64,000 bases of DNA from Rotaria sp. Silwood1 (taxonomy: Eukaryota > Rotifera > Eurotatoria > Philodinida > Philodinidae). Under the pieces are notes generated by a model. It saw only the letters and a list, made by a program, of their open reading frames with translations, did not search any database and had not been told where the DNA came from. Location of the stretch: the NCBI GenBank assembly GCA_905250075.1, contig CAJNOP010000118.1, positions 1 through 64,000 of the forward strand. The letters are read 5' to 3'. The translations under genes were made by a program, and so were the position numbers. Of the stretch, positions 26,108 to 37,539 are shown piece by piece (positions within the stretch are counted from its first letter, which is position 1; each line of letters begins with the position of its first letter).

Positions 26108-27955
26108 TTATGTTAAATCTTGTAATGATTGTGAACGATAATGTTGAAATGGAGAATTTTGACTATGTTTTAATTGAAAATCATGTTTTCGAATTGATTT
26201 ATTAGATTCTTGTGTTTGTGGTATCATCGATGTTTTATAAACAAAAAATTTTCTATTTGGCTGTGGATGTTTCATATTAGCAGTCGATGATGATGATGAT
26301 GATGATAATCGATCTAAATTATTCATTGTATTTTCTTTTGAATTATCAATACGATAAACAACTGTTGGTTGTTGTTGTGGTTTTTGTTTTTGTTGTTCAA
26401 TATTGGTTTTTAATCGATAAACACGATTATGATTATTTGTTAGAGACGAATTATGACGTGAAATAGTTGAATTTTGTTCAGCTGATGAATTATCATAATG
26501 AACTAGTTTACTGCTGAATGTTGGATAAGAAGGTGATGAAAGAAAATCAGTATTACTAAAAAAAAACAAGGAAATGAATGAACTATTATATATATGACAA
26601 ATATAGGAACTATCCTTACATATTAGAAGATTCTCCTATGGAGAGCGGTATGATATTCATAAAAGAAGACTCAGATCCTTTTATTGTGTGTGGAGAGCGA
26701 AGAAGTTAAACCGATAAATTACGAATAATAGACAAGTTCTTGCACAACCTTCAGATTTTACTGTATTCAAACCGCAGGTTCAAGAAACCTGATTTCTTCT
26801 TTTGTTAAATAGACCATAATCTTTACTTTGAAACAACACATCTCGTCAATGGCTTTAATTTTCTCGAAAATACGAAAAAGCTTCTTAACAATTAATTTAC
26901 GAGAATCTAGTTGGTCTATATTTTGAAACTTCATGTAAAAGAAAGTTTCGTATTTTTGAATATCGAAAAGCTTTAAAGTAAACACTTTAGTCAATTTTTC
27001 GTGTATGCTTTTGTAATCTCTCAAGATAGTTCTCTCGATCTTAATCAATCGTATTCTAATTGTTTGTTGAAAATAGATTTGTTTCTCGTTTCATTAAGCT
27101 GATAGATTCATCCAATACATCAAAATTGTTGTACAATCCTCAAAAGTTTCTATCGCCTTCGAGGACAACTCGCAAGATTTTCGTTGTTCTGTTAAACATC
27201 AAAATAAAATAAAGACATCTGTTCGCATTTTTTTTTGACAGAATTAAAGAATTTTTTTCTGAAATTATACCAGCTTTATATAATGTAAAAAATGTAAGTT
27301 AGAAATAAGAAGCACTAATTGTCTTTCATCTGCATACCATAAATAGATTGACCTTCCCCTATTTTCAACTTCCCGCTGAGAGTCGTGTATAAAGATCACT
27401 GAATTTATTCTAGATTCAAAATATTCTGTCGCCTATATGTATATTACCTACAAAACGGACATCACAAATTTAAGTCTTAATCAAAATATGGAATTTTTTC
27501 TGATCAAAGTAAAAGCTAAATAGAAAATTGTTACAGCATGTTTTTCCAAAAATCAAACTCTATTTAACGAGAAAACAATGAACTTTCTATCTTTTTCTGT
27601 TTCAGTACAGTTGAGTTTAACATTTGTACAAGAACTTTTGTATTGCTCGTATCATTAAGAATATTTCTAAGAGTGTGGACATATTACGAAAGAATTCGAC
27701 CTACTTTTCTTTCATCCGATGTTTTACACATCGTAATCGTTCATCTTGATTATTATTATGGTTTATTGTTAAATTTGATAATAATTTTAATAAAAAAAAT
27801 CGTTCTTTTTTCATTTCTTGAATTGTTTCGAGTAGTATTGATTCATTTAATTTAGCTTTTAAATATTCATTTTCACGATATAATATATCACGTTCATCCA
27901 TAAGATGATTTACCATTGAAACAAGTTGTTCATGTTCATTATCAATAGTTGTCAT
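26108..27955 (-). CDS. coiled-coil protein with disordered C-terminus
   Basis: Two exons, 27955-27705 and 26555-26108, joined in phase 2 (donor GTAGGT at 27704, acceptor TTTTTTTTTAG at 26557-26556) give 232 residues. ATG at 27955 is the first ATG of the frame; the frame is open further upstream but without ATG. Residues of about 1-75 are Glu/Leu/Lys-rich with heptad-like spacing (HEQLVSMVNHLMDERDILY, ENEYLKAKL), suggesting a coiled coil. Exon 2 is Ser/Gln/Asn-rich and basic, ending HYRSQSLQDLT. Coiled coil plus disordered tail suggests a structural or adaptor role, which is inference. No named family is recognised. The intron of about 1.15 kb may hide another small exon. Confidence 0.6.
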
Positions 27956-30383
27956 TGATTTAGTTTCCAAAAAGAAAAACCAATGTTCAACACAAGAAAA
28001 CAAAACAAGAAGTGTTGTCTTTCTTCAACATTCGATATCAATATATGTCGACTAAATAAAAGAATCAAAAAAAAGAAAGAGAGAGCAAGAGAAACTTTAT
28101 AACTATTCTCATGCACTTAATGTCTCTACGTGATGTCAAGAAAAAAGTACTTACTCCGCCTACTTGAATAAAATTACATGCAGTAATACATGCTTTATTT
28201 CATTTTTTTCAATACTATTGAATCTTTGTAAATAGTGATGACTGAAATAGTAATTTCATCTTCGAAGCATGATAGCATACAAAAGAAAGAATACTTTATT
28301 GTTTTTTCTTTTCGTCATGAGAATTTTTTTTTTGATTTTGATGATAATAAGAAAAATAAGAAGTAGTTGATGATAAAATAGAATGAACTAATAAAAGATT
28401 AACAAGTAAAGTTTGTTGCTACAACTCATTTCATTCGCGACTGAATGTTCAACTGACTATTTAACATACTGCTGTACAAGTTCAATCCATACTAATATCA
28501 AATGTATGTATGAGTATACTCTTGTAAATCTGAATGTAGATATTAATGCAGATACCGATGTAGGTGTGGATTTAGGTTTGCCGGTCGATCTCATTCTTCT
28601 CGCTATCTATTCAACTAATCACACGCAAGTCTACTCAGAGCAATATGGATCCACTGCACCGCCACACTCATATCTGGCCTGAAACAAACGATTGATCGAG
28701 AGCTAGATGGTGACAAAAATATGATGGTTTGGAAGTCTAGTACAAAGCAGCCATCTTAAATGATTAATTTGATGTTCCAAAGATATGTTTGGACACATGA
28801 TTATACATCCACATGCGAAGATACGAACTTATTTCATTTTGTATGATCCTCCTTTCAGTCAAGGGAATAGCTCTAAGGTAATTGATACAAATGTCAGAAG
28901 TTCAATGAAAACATGTTCTATTCTTTTTTTCTCTGGGTATCAGATCGAGACATTGCCAGTAGCTCGTAAAAATTGTTTTGCAGAAAAGTTGGAATATAGT
29001 AATTCAAATCAACTGGATTTCTAATTTTTTTAATCAGTAGATAAAATCATAATGGTCATTTAGTGTTTTGCTTTAAACTAGCAGTAAATTCCAGTTTGTT
29101 CATTGTAGCAAAGTTACAAGTAATCAAAAACACAAGCTGCGTCACTTCATATGAATATTATGAGAACAAATACCGTATTGGTTGCTTCCCCTTAAAATTC
29201 AGCAACTGTTGTCAGATGCAGAAAAGCTTCTAAAATATTCATCCAACTGATGAACATTTTTTTCCAAATTTTATTTCAGAAACAATACATATTTTATGAT
29301 TAAGATGGCTAGATACAACTTATCAAACACTTATTACTGTTCTGTAATATTTCTTTCTCCGCTTAATTGTGAATAATAATCATTATTTTTGCTAATGAGA
29401 TCGAAGCAATTTGTAATGATGACTAATACGGTATGCTTATATAGACTCTTCAGATATCTGCATGCCTTTTTACCTGATTTAGCGAGCATATGTCCTCAAC
29501 TCATCAAATCATGTATCGTAGATTTAGAATTTATACTTACGTATTTTGTCCTGCTTTAACATATGAATGACAATTGATTGGCATTACTATACTACTAGAA
29601 TCACAACGGAATCTCTTCAAGTGTCAAATCACTTCTAGACTGAGGCGATGTTCATTTAATGAGTATGACTGTGTCTCCTCTTAGATTACATGGAAAAACC
29701 ACTTTTGAATCAAATTAGTTTCTAGATGTTAAATATTTGAAATTCTTTCAAGTGTCAAAGCAAATTTAGTTTATATATTAAATTACATTTCTGGAAGGAA
29801 AATATTAGAAGAGTTATAACTTTTCAAATGAACTGATTTCGTTGAGAATTGAGTTCATACAAAGCTTAAAGTCGAAACTGTAAAGTAGATTTTTCGTACG
29901 ATCTGATAAAGGCCATAGTTTTTGTTGAAAAATTCAGTAAAATTTCAATATCTCGAGAACGAAGATCCGAAAAAACTAAAGCATTCTAGATTTTTCTATT
30001 AGTCTCGAGCACTCCTCCAATGAATATTGTCTCGGTAGAAGACAGATTTCACACTTGGAGACGATCCTGCATCAATATCTTTAAGACATATCTAGAAAAA
30101 CAAATTTCATACTATGTTCTCGATATCTTGTATTAAAATGAATCTTGTTCAAGTCCAAGCAAAGATCTCCGGTGGTTAGATGAGAATTAATATTTTCGAA
30201 AGCAGTTTATAATACATATAAAATTCTCAAAATTTCCTACAGTTTGAAAGTATATTTTTAGATAACAGTTGTAAAAATTTTTCTACATAGAATCAAGCGT
30301 CAAATAACAAAATCAAGATATTGACTATCATATCTTTGGTAGTAGAACCACCTTCACCAATCAATTAATAATTATGTGCTATT
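27956..30383. other. intergenic DNA
   Basis: No gene is supported. The frame at 28413-28682 lacks domain character. A possible foldback lies at about 29940-30135. Confidence 0.5.
29940..30135. repeat. possible foldback element
   Basis: ATATCTCGAGAAC near 29950 is mirrored by GTTCTCGATATC near 30117, and patchy complementarity continues inward (TTCTAGAT/TCTAGA motifs). This suggests a degenerate non-autonomous inverted-repeat element of about 190 nt. Boundaries are uncertain. Confidence 0.35.
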
Positions 30384-31446
30384 TTATTGCAAAAAAACTC
30401 GTGTATAAGTAGCTAACAATCCTGCTGCCAAACCACTTTTATGTGATAAACAACCATTACTCATCTCTTGTTCCACTAATAAATGTCGTCGTATTTTACG
30501 ATGAAATTGAATCGTTTCTGATGCCTCACTAAAACAAGCATAATCTGGATGTTGCCATGCTAATATTGTATTAAACCAATCAAGACGTAAAAAATCTTCG
30601 TAACCAATCATGGAACAAAGTAATAATTGTTCAAGAAATAAGTCTTGATTAAAATTATTAATTATATTGTTTTTAGCATCTTCATATATATTTGCACAAA
30701 AATAATCTTCAAGATGATTTAAATTTTTATTTGCTATATATCGATTTATACAACCGATATTTTTTGCAATTAAAAACCATACTAATTGATGTGTTATAAC
30801 ATAATTTTGACCCGATGGAGATGTCATCAAATTCCAACATGGTTCACTAACATGACATTTAATTGAATTTGAATGATCACTTGAACCTGTAATGAAAAAC
30901 AAAATATGCTCGAATTAAATAAAACTTTGTCTTATTTCTGAATTTACCAAGTAATTCAGCAAAACATTTATCGGATTCCTCTTCATCAAAATTTGCATGT
31001 CGTTTACCATGTTCAATGAAATGTTTATTAATTTTTCTCGATTGATAATTAATTACAAATGGATGATGGATAATAAGAGAAAATCGATGTAAATATGATG
31101 ATGCTTCCTGTGCTATTCTATTTAAACTTATATTTGCTATACGTTCAATTTGTGTTGATAATGAATGAATAATATTATTTTTATCAGTTAAATAAATTTT
31201 TTTATTGACTTCTGATCTTAAACTTTGATCAAGAGCATTTAATTGACCTTGTGCTACACGTAGACCATATAAACCATCAAGATTTAGATTATTTGCATCA
31301 GATTCAAAAAAATTTAAAAGACGTTGAAGAGCATGTAAAGCATGACCACCATTTTTTATGTAGAATTCAGATAAAGAAGAATCAGAACTATATACGCTTT
31401 GAATCGGGGCATAAGTAATACAGATAAAAAACAATATAATAAACAT
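30384..31446 (-). CDS. secreted C16orf89-like (UPF0764) protein
   Basis: Exons 31446-30948 and 30886-30384 (61-nt phase 1 intron, G|GTAAAT...TTACAG|GT) give 333 residues. A hydrophobic N-terminus (MFIILFFICITYAPIQSVYS) is a clear signal peptide. The family pattern of C16orf89 is visible: ALQRLLNFFE, NLDGLYGLRVAQGQL, then CWNLMTSPSGQNYVITHQL, DYFCANIYEDA, a Trp-rich LDWFNTILAWQ segment and a conserved CF/C set that probably forms disulfides. Human C16orf89 is a secreted protein noted in thyroid; its molecular role is not established. Length is a little below the human protein, and the alignable blocks run from start to end, so it looks complete. TA-rich sequence at 31491-31506 lies in the promoter side. 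Confidence 0.85.
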
Positions 31447-33728
31447 CTAAAAATAAGAAGCAGATAGGTTTTCTATTTCTACGTAAGCCATGATATATAT
31501 ATATATAGACATTAGATGATGTATTTTTATACTTGACACATGACATTTTTATGATATATAAGTCTTATCATCGAAGATCAGTGCTACACACAAAGAAATA
31601 TCATATATTCGATCATATGTCTTTGTTGATATTTATATTACTCATGCATTTCCTTAAGTTAAATTAGTAACATATTGTTTTTTTTAATCTATCGATAAGA
31701 CTAATTGTTTCACTGCTCACTGTATGAATTAACATAATGTTAAAGCTACCGAGAAAACATAGCTGCTGAGATATAAGAACGAATAATACCTATAAAATAT
31801 ACATTATACAACGATAGGAGAAAAATTATGGATGGTATATTTACAACGTTGGCAGAACTGTTTTATTCTTTTTTCTCATGGCATTATGAAAAAATGCTGG
31901 ATTCTGCAGAGGAAAGAAAAGAAATAATGCACGTGTGGGTTGACTATGTCAATGTTTGATTAAGTATTGAATAATATCATTGCAGATTTTAGAAGTGGTA
32001 TTGAAGTATACTACAGAAATGAAGGAGTTTATTCACATTAATATCGTTTTATGCTTTGTATCACATGGTAACAGATTAAAAAGGTTTTCATTTGAAAAGA
32101 TGAAGTGGATAAGTTGATGTGAATAATTTTGTTTATCGGTTGATTCATGGTTAGATAAATATTATTAAACAATAATAGAGTTTGACAAGAATAAAAGAAA
32201 TTAGTTAAAAAATTCCTTTTTTGTCATGCCATGACTATTCATCTGTTGGAATGCGTACACTGTGTGATTATTATCAATCATCATGCAAAAAATTTAAAAT
32301 GTTAAAATTTTAATCGAACTATTTGTATCAAAAATGTGCATCTCTCGCGCGCAGGCGGATCCTGTCCTACCGGCAATTCTGACTCATTTTCGCACGGTCA
32401 TACTGGCAAAGAAAATTTTGGAACACAGCGACTAAGTGACTGCTTTTCCTTCGCCTCTCTTCTTATTTTTTCACCGGCCGATCATCCCCATCTTTACTAG
32501 TTGTTAAACTCGATTGCTAGGAGTTGTTAAAAGCGAATGTACATCAAATGTTGAAAAGTTAAAAGAATGGATTTAATCATTGACAGATTCATTGTTTCTG
32601 AGATACTATTTGTTTTACTAATTCATTTCATATTCATTTTTTAAATTTATAAATTAAATCGTAATCAGTGTTGATTAACCATTATGCTGATAAAAGAAGT
32701 GGTTTAAATAAAATAAGTTAAGATGGAAACGAACACTCTCTAACTATACATATATATATGTTCGGTTACATATTACCTATCTAGATATGCTTTCATGATT
32801 TTATCAACTTTATGTTGTCGTTTTTAGATAACACAGTGAATTTTTCTAAGAAAATAAAAAAGTGAAAAACTCGACGAACATAATCTTAAGAAAATGTAAA
32901 GCCGTCAATTTTCTAGTCAAACATTCGGATTTTTGACATTTTATTGTTTCTCTGTGCTAAATATGAAAATCTAACTATCCGCTTTGTAGTCATTAAAGAT
33001 TTCTACCTTTCGCTTCTAATTGGATACAATCAGAAGATGTCCAATAGACTGAATGAAGCAATAAAATTTTTCATGTACATTAGTCTATTTCAAGAAAGTC
33101 ATCCTCTCTATTGTAACACTAGATTTTTATGAATTCTATAATACATCATGACAAAGATTAGACTTGACACTATCATAAAACTTATTTCCATAAATTCTGT
33201 CACTTTTGTAAGCGTTTAGAAATAATTTTGGAAAGTAAAAAAGTAGTTTAGAAAGTTCACGGCTTTGGAGTTTTTCCATATTTTTCGCACTGTTTTCAAT
33301 CTGTCTATTTTATAATACAAGGTTCAATATGGTTGTTGTAAAGAACTTCACGGCAAATGTCTTTGTTATGAAGACAGAAAGAAATTGAAATTATATAGGT
33401 ATTGATTCGCATGAAAAATTAACCATTTCTTTTGGACCATTCGATACATGCTTTTATATATTAAAAAGTATTTTGCGCACAAACCAATGATAGACTATCA
33501 TGAAAAGAAGCTAAACTTACGTTTCTTCAGTCGAACAAAGGTCCACATCAATCCAATGCGGTCGAATTTTGTAATCCTTTTCCTCAATTTTAATTTTCCA
33601 CATTCATATACATAAAAGAACATTGTAGTTGTTATTCTCATTAATTAAATCAATTGAACTCCATATTTTACTTTTCTTTGCACTATTGCCAATTATATCA
33701 ACAGGCAAATAGAACTAAATCACAAGTA

Positions 33729-33804
33729 GATGTAGGTGTGGGTATGCAGTATTGGTAAGTAGCTGGATTTCCTCTTACTTATACGCGTACACATACCTAC
33801 ACCT
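33729..33804. repeat. G-rich/C-rich hairpin
   Basis: Arm GATGTAGGTGTGGGTATG (33729-33746) faces CACATACCTACACCT (33790-33804). Inner sequences GGTAAGTAG and CTTACTTA are also partly complementary, so almost the whole 76 nt can fold back. Confidence 0.6.
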
Positions 33805-34142
33805 GAGAATTTTATCGAAAATTTCGCCAATGTAAAGCAATAAAAAAAGACTCAACTTCAACAATTTCAATGTTGAATTGTCGAAGGAATGCTAGCCATG
33901 CTGAATTTTATCCAATAATAGATTTTCTGATTCCATACTAGAGAAGTTTTTAAATTTTGAAAAATCGAAGCCTCATATGAGCTCAACAAAATACTAAATA
34001 TTTGAATAGTAGAGAGCAGATATCAATAATCATACGGGAAAAATAGTATCAATAATACGGCCGAACTGTTCTTGTCTATTTGAAATTGAAAGTGTAGCTA
34101 TCCTAAGAGAAAAAAGAACAACACTATCGAGGCGATCGAAAA

Positions 34143-34230
34143 GGATATGAGGGTGTGAGTGGGTATAAGTGTTGGTAGATATGAATAAAGATCTTCTCTT
34201 CACTCACACCACTCTCGCACCTAACCATCC
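34143..34230. repeat. G-rich/C-rich hairpin
   Basis: Arms of about 30 nt at 34143-34172 (GGATATGAGGGTGTGAGTGG...) and 34201-34230 (...CGCACCTAACCATCC) are imperfect reverse complements around a loop of about 28 nt. Confidence 0.6.
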
Positions 34231-34755
34231 TCTTTCTATTGATCCTGTCCACTGTGATATGTTTGTCAAAAGAGAATTGAAAGAATAATCTGAAAAACTC
34301 AATATCGAATTACAAATGACTTTCCTATCATCAATTACAAAGTCCATTCGTTTGTATTAAAAGATCTTTTGTAGGCAGAAGAAGAAGCATGTATGATTCA
34401 TTTTCGGAAGACTTTTTACTGATATGTTTGAAATTTTGACAAACATATTTTATGACTCTTTATGTGATCAGTCGACTATTGTGCTGCGTCATTCTGGCCA
34501 AGTTTTATACCATTCGTTCACCTTCGACATGAAATCTGATGGAGAATAATCTGCTGTGTTGTCGAATCATTTGAGAGTAGATTGAAAACGAACTACTGCA
34601 TATCATTTGTTGAAGTAGCTCTTATAAGATCTTTATTATGAAGCATTTAATTCGCGAGAAAGGCAAATAAGCGAGTGAATGAAGCATAATTGATAGAGGC
34701 TGTGTTGAGCGATGTGTCTTCTCTAAGAATTTAGTTCAAGAAAAGTTTCAAAACA

Positions 34756-37539
34756 TTAACATGTGTTCAGATATACTATTATAGTGCCTGCGTAGTGAGC
34801 GATCACGATGTCCAATCGGCCATCGCTATTGAAATCATAGAGAGCAACCGATACTGGACCGTAATCTGTATAGAAATGTCGTTTTGCAGAGAAAGTTCCT
34901 GTTCCATCACCGAGCAATATATCAAAATAATTTGAGTCAGTCCCGACAACGACAACATCCAAGTAAGTATCACCATTCAAGTCACCCATTGCGATTGCAC
35001 GTGAACAGGTTCCAATCAAGTAGTGAATTGCTGCTTGAAAAGTACCATTGCCATTGCTGAGCAACACACCAATCGTGCCGTTTGTACAGCTGGATACGAT
35101 TAGATCCATGTGATGATCGCCATTCAGATCACCCACAGTCAGTGCCCATGGATTGGTTCTGGTGGCATATGACGAAAGCTCATAGAAAGTAGCATCGCCA
35201 CGGCCTAGATAGACACTAATGCTATTACTGCCATGATTGGTGACAGCAACGTCTAAGTTATTATCGTGATTGAAATCAGCTACAGCGGCTGTGATTGGAT
35301 AAATGCCTGTGGAAAATGATTTTTGAGGTGCAAAAGTACCATTGCCACTCCCGAGAAGGACGCTAAAACTATTGTCGCCATAGTTCGTGATCAACAAGTC
35401 AAGGCGCTGATCACCATTGAAATCTTCGATAGAAATTGAACATGGATTGATGCCGACTGTAAAAGAATTTTGTAAGAGGAAAGTACCATTACCAAGGCCG
35501 AGTGAAACGCCTACGTCACTATTGAGAGCATGAGTGACAGCAATATCTGCGTGATTATCTTCATTGAAATCGCTAACAGCGATTGTATATGGATATCTAC
35601 CAGTTATCAAAGTTGTTTCTGTTCCGAAACTTCCATTGTCGTTGCCAAAAAAAATATAGAGTATGTTTTCGTTGATACTGGAAACCGTAAAATCCATGCG
35701 ACTGTCACCATCGAAATCACCAAGAGCAATCGAAACGGTGCTATTCCGTATTCTATATGAGTAGTACTGATTGAATACCAGATTGCGACAGATGCGTCCT
35801 AGACATCAACAAAGATCATTTACGTTGAATGAAAAATAGATTAGGGTGGTAATCGCCTTTTACAGATGTAGATAAACCCCACTTCCAATCTTCGCTGTCT
35901 AATGAGAGTAATGATACAAAGCTCTTCTTGAAATTAACAAATGAAAAATGAATTCGTTTTCTCAGGGGTGAAATCCAAGAAGAAAATATTATCTTTTTCT
36001 CAAATAATGAGTTAATTTTTATTGAGTCACGACTAGATATAACGCATTAGACTTCTTTCTACAATCGAACAGAACTTTTATATTCTGTGGATCTGTGCTT
36101 CAAATCTCATTGAAATGACAATGAAACATGTTTTTTGAAATGAGTTATCTAATAATACCAAACCATTTTTTATTTTGATTTCATACATTTATTAAATTGG
36201 GATTAATATCTTGGAGGCTAATGTATTATTTCAATATCCTCTGAACTATAGCAAATCCAATTTTCAGAGCAATAAAATGAGTCTGCTTTTCTCCCACACT
36301 TTCAGTATCAATTCGAACCAATACAGGCCACACTTAGAACCGAATTGGCAAGTCAGCATTGGACCGGCTCGATTAAAAATAGACTTCACCAGTTCGAAGT
36401 ATAATGTCGATACTTATTTGTGATATATGCAGTGAAAGTATTGCTAGTTATCGTCGATGTGCTACTTAGAAGTAGTACTGTTACTAATCGAGTTGGTTGA
36501 TAAGCTATCTAGAACGTGTCGGATGAGTCATAGTATCAGAGAAAGCCGTATTAAGTTCTGACATCTCTAAACTAACTCTTCCTACTGACCTGTTATTGCT
36601 GTAGAGTTGAGCATGGTACTGTTTGTTGTCGTTGGTGCGATGGTTTTCGATCGTGCTGTTCCTAACATACATAACATATATAGATGATAATATTTTGTAG
36701 CCCATCCAGTGTACATCGTTTCGCGTTGCTGATTATTTAAATCATACATTGTGTGATGAAAGATCTTAATGTCAAATTCAATTTTTCGAATACTATCTAA
36801 TGAGAATGTGCTTCGATCATCACTGTAAATCAGAAGAGATGTAGGAAATAACAATGTGCAGATTTACAAAAAAAAGGCAATTTACAGAATTTTCTATAAT
36901 ATCCAACATCGTCTAAACTAGACCATAATTCATAGCAAGAAAGTTGCGAATTTGTGAATTTATGAAAATTATTGAATCTTTGGGGGTTTTGGAAAATAAA
37001 AAGAAATTCTAAAAACGTACAAATGGAATTTTTTAAACTTAAGAACTTCTTTTTCGAAACCCTAAGCGTTACTGGTGATTGGGTATGCTCAACTAAATAC
37101 GATATCAAACAGTCACTATTGGTGGATATGGATACGTTCATTTTCTTGTTAGAAGAATTTGTATACTGTACTCCGTTCTTCTGATACTACTTCTTGTTGC
37201 TATCGTGATCGTGTGATAGTTTAGTCGAAAAGAAAGTACACAAGCGAAGGGAATGTTGTCATCATATACAATCATGTCGATTGTATTTTATTTCGACAAT
37301 CAACAAGATACATGCATGCATACATATCCCAGAAGACTGTTGTTGTATTCGAGGCGGATCCTCACCTTGAGTCAAGAGAACAGATAAGACGACTATTGTA
37401 ATCAAGAGAACTGAACCAGCGATTACACCACCAATAAACACTTTCTTTCCTATGGTTATCCTATGTCTGCAAAGAAAAAAAAACTTGAGATATTAAATCA
37501 GACAAAAACATACGTGACAGAAACTGACATTGTTTCCAT
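34756..37539 (-). CDS. type II membrane protein with seven FG-GAP/VCBS-like repeats
   Basis: Four exons fit perfectly in phase: 37539-37514, 37466-37366, 36661-36590 and 35798-34756, giving 413 residues. Residues of about 19-42 (FIGGVIAGSVLLITIVVLSV) form one membrane span preceded by KK, so the bulk is extracytoplasmic (signal anchor). A Thr/Asn-rich linker exon (TIAPTTTNSTMLNSTAIT) follows, then a propeller of about 350 residues. Seven loops of the form D-F/L-x-x-D-x-x-x-D (DFDGDSRMD, DFNGDQRLD, DLNGDHHMD, DFNSDGRLD and others) would bind calcium. Each is followed by a GNGTF-like turn, spaced about 47 residues apart. FG-GAP/VCBS propellers occur in integrin alpha chains and many bacterial surface proteins; the tandem, near-identical style here is bacterial-like. 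The last exon is GC-richer than its neighbours and lacks introns over 1 kb, which fits horizontal acquisition followed by addition of host anchor exons. The ligand is unknown. An additional exon between 37365 and 36662 cannot be excluded. Confidence 0.85.

Larger units (their letters stand above)
31447..34755. other. intergenic DNA with GC-richer patch and hairpins
   Basis: No protein gene is supported. A patch at about 32340-32560 is clearly GC-richer than its surroundings (CTCTCGCGCGCAGGCGGATC, CACCGGCCGATCATCCCC), without an open frame or RNA fold I can defend. Two G-rich/C-rich hairpins lie at 33729-33804 and 34143-34230. Confidence 0.5.

Noticed and set aside
36582-37141. Reverse-strand frames between FG-GAP exons
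   Set aside because: Only the 72-nt linker exon is phase-consistent; the rest reads as intron. An alternative exon near 36845 could not be supported.
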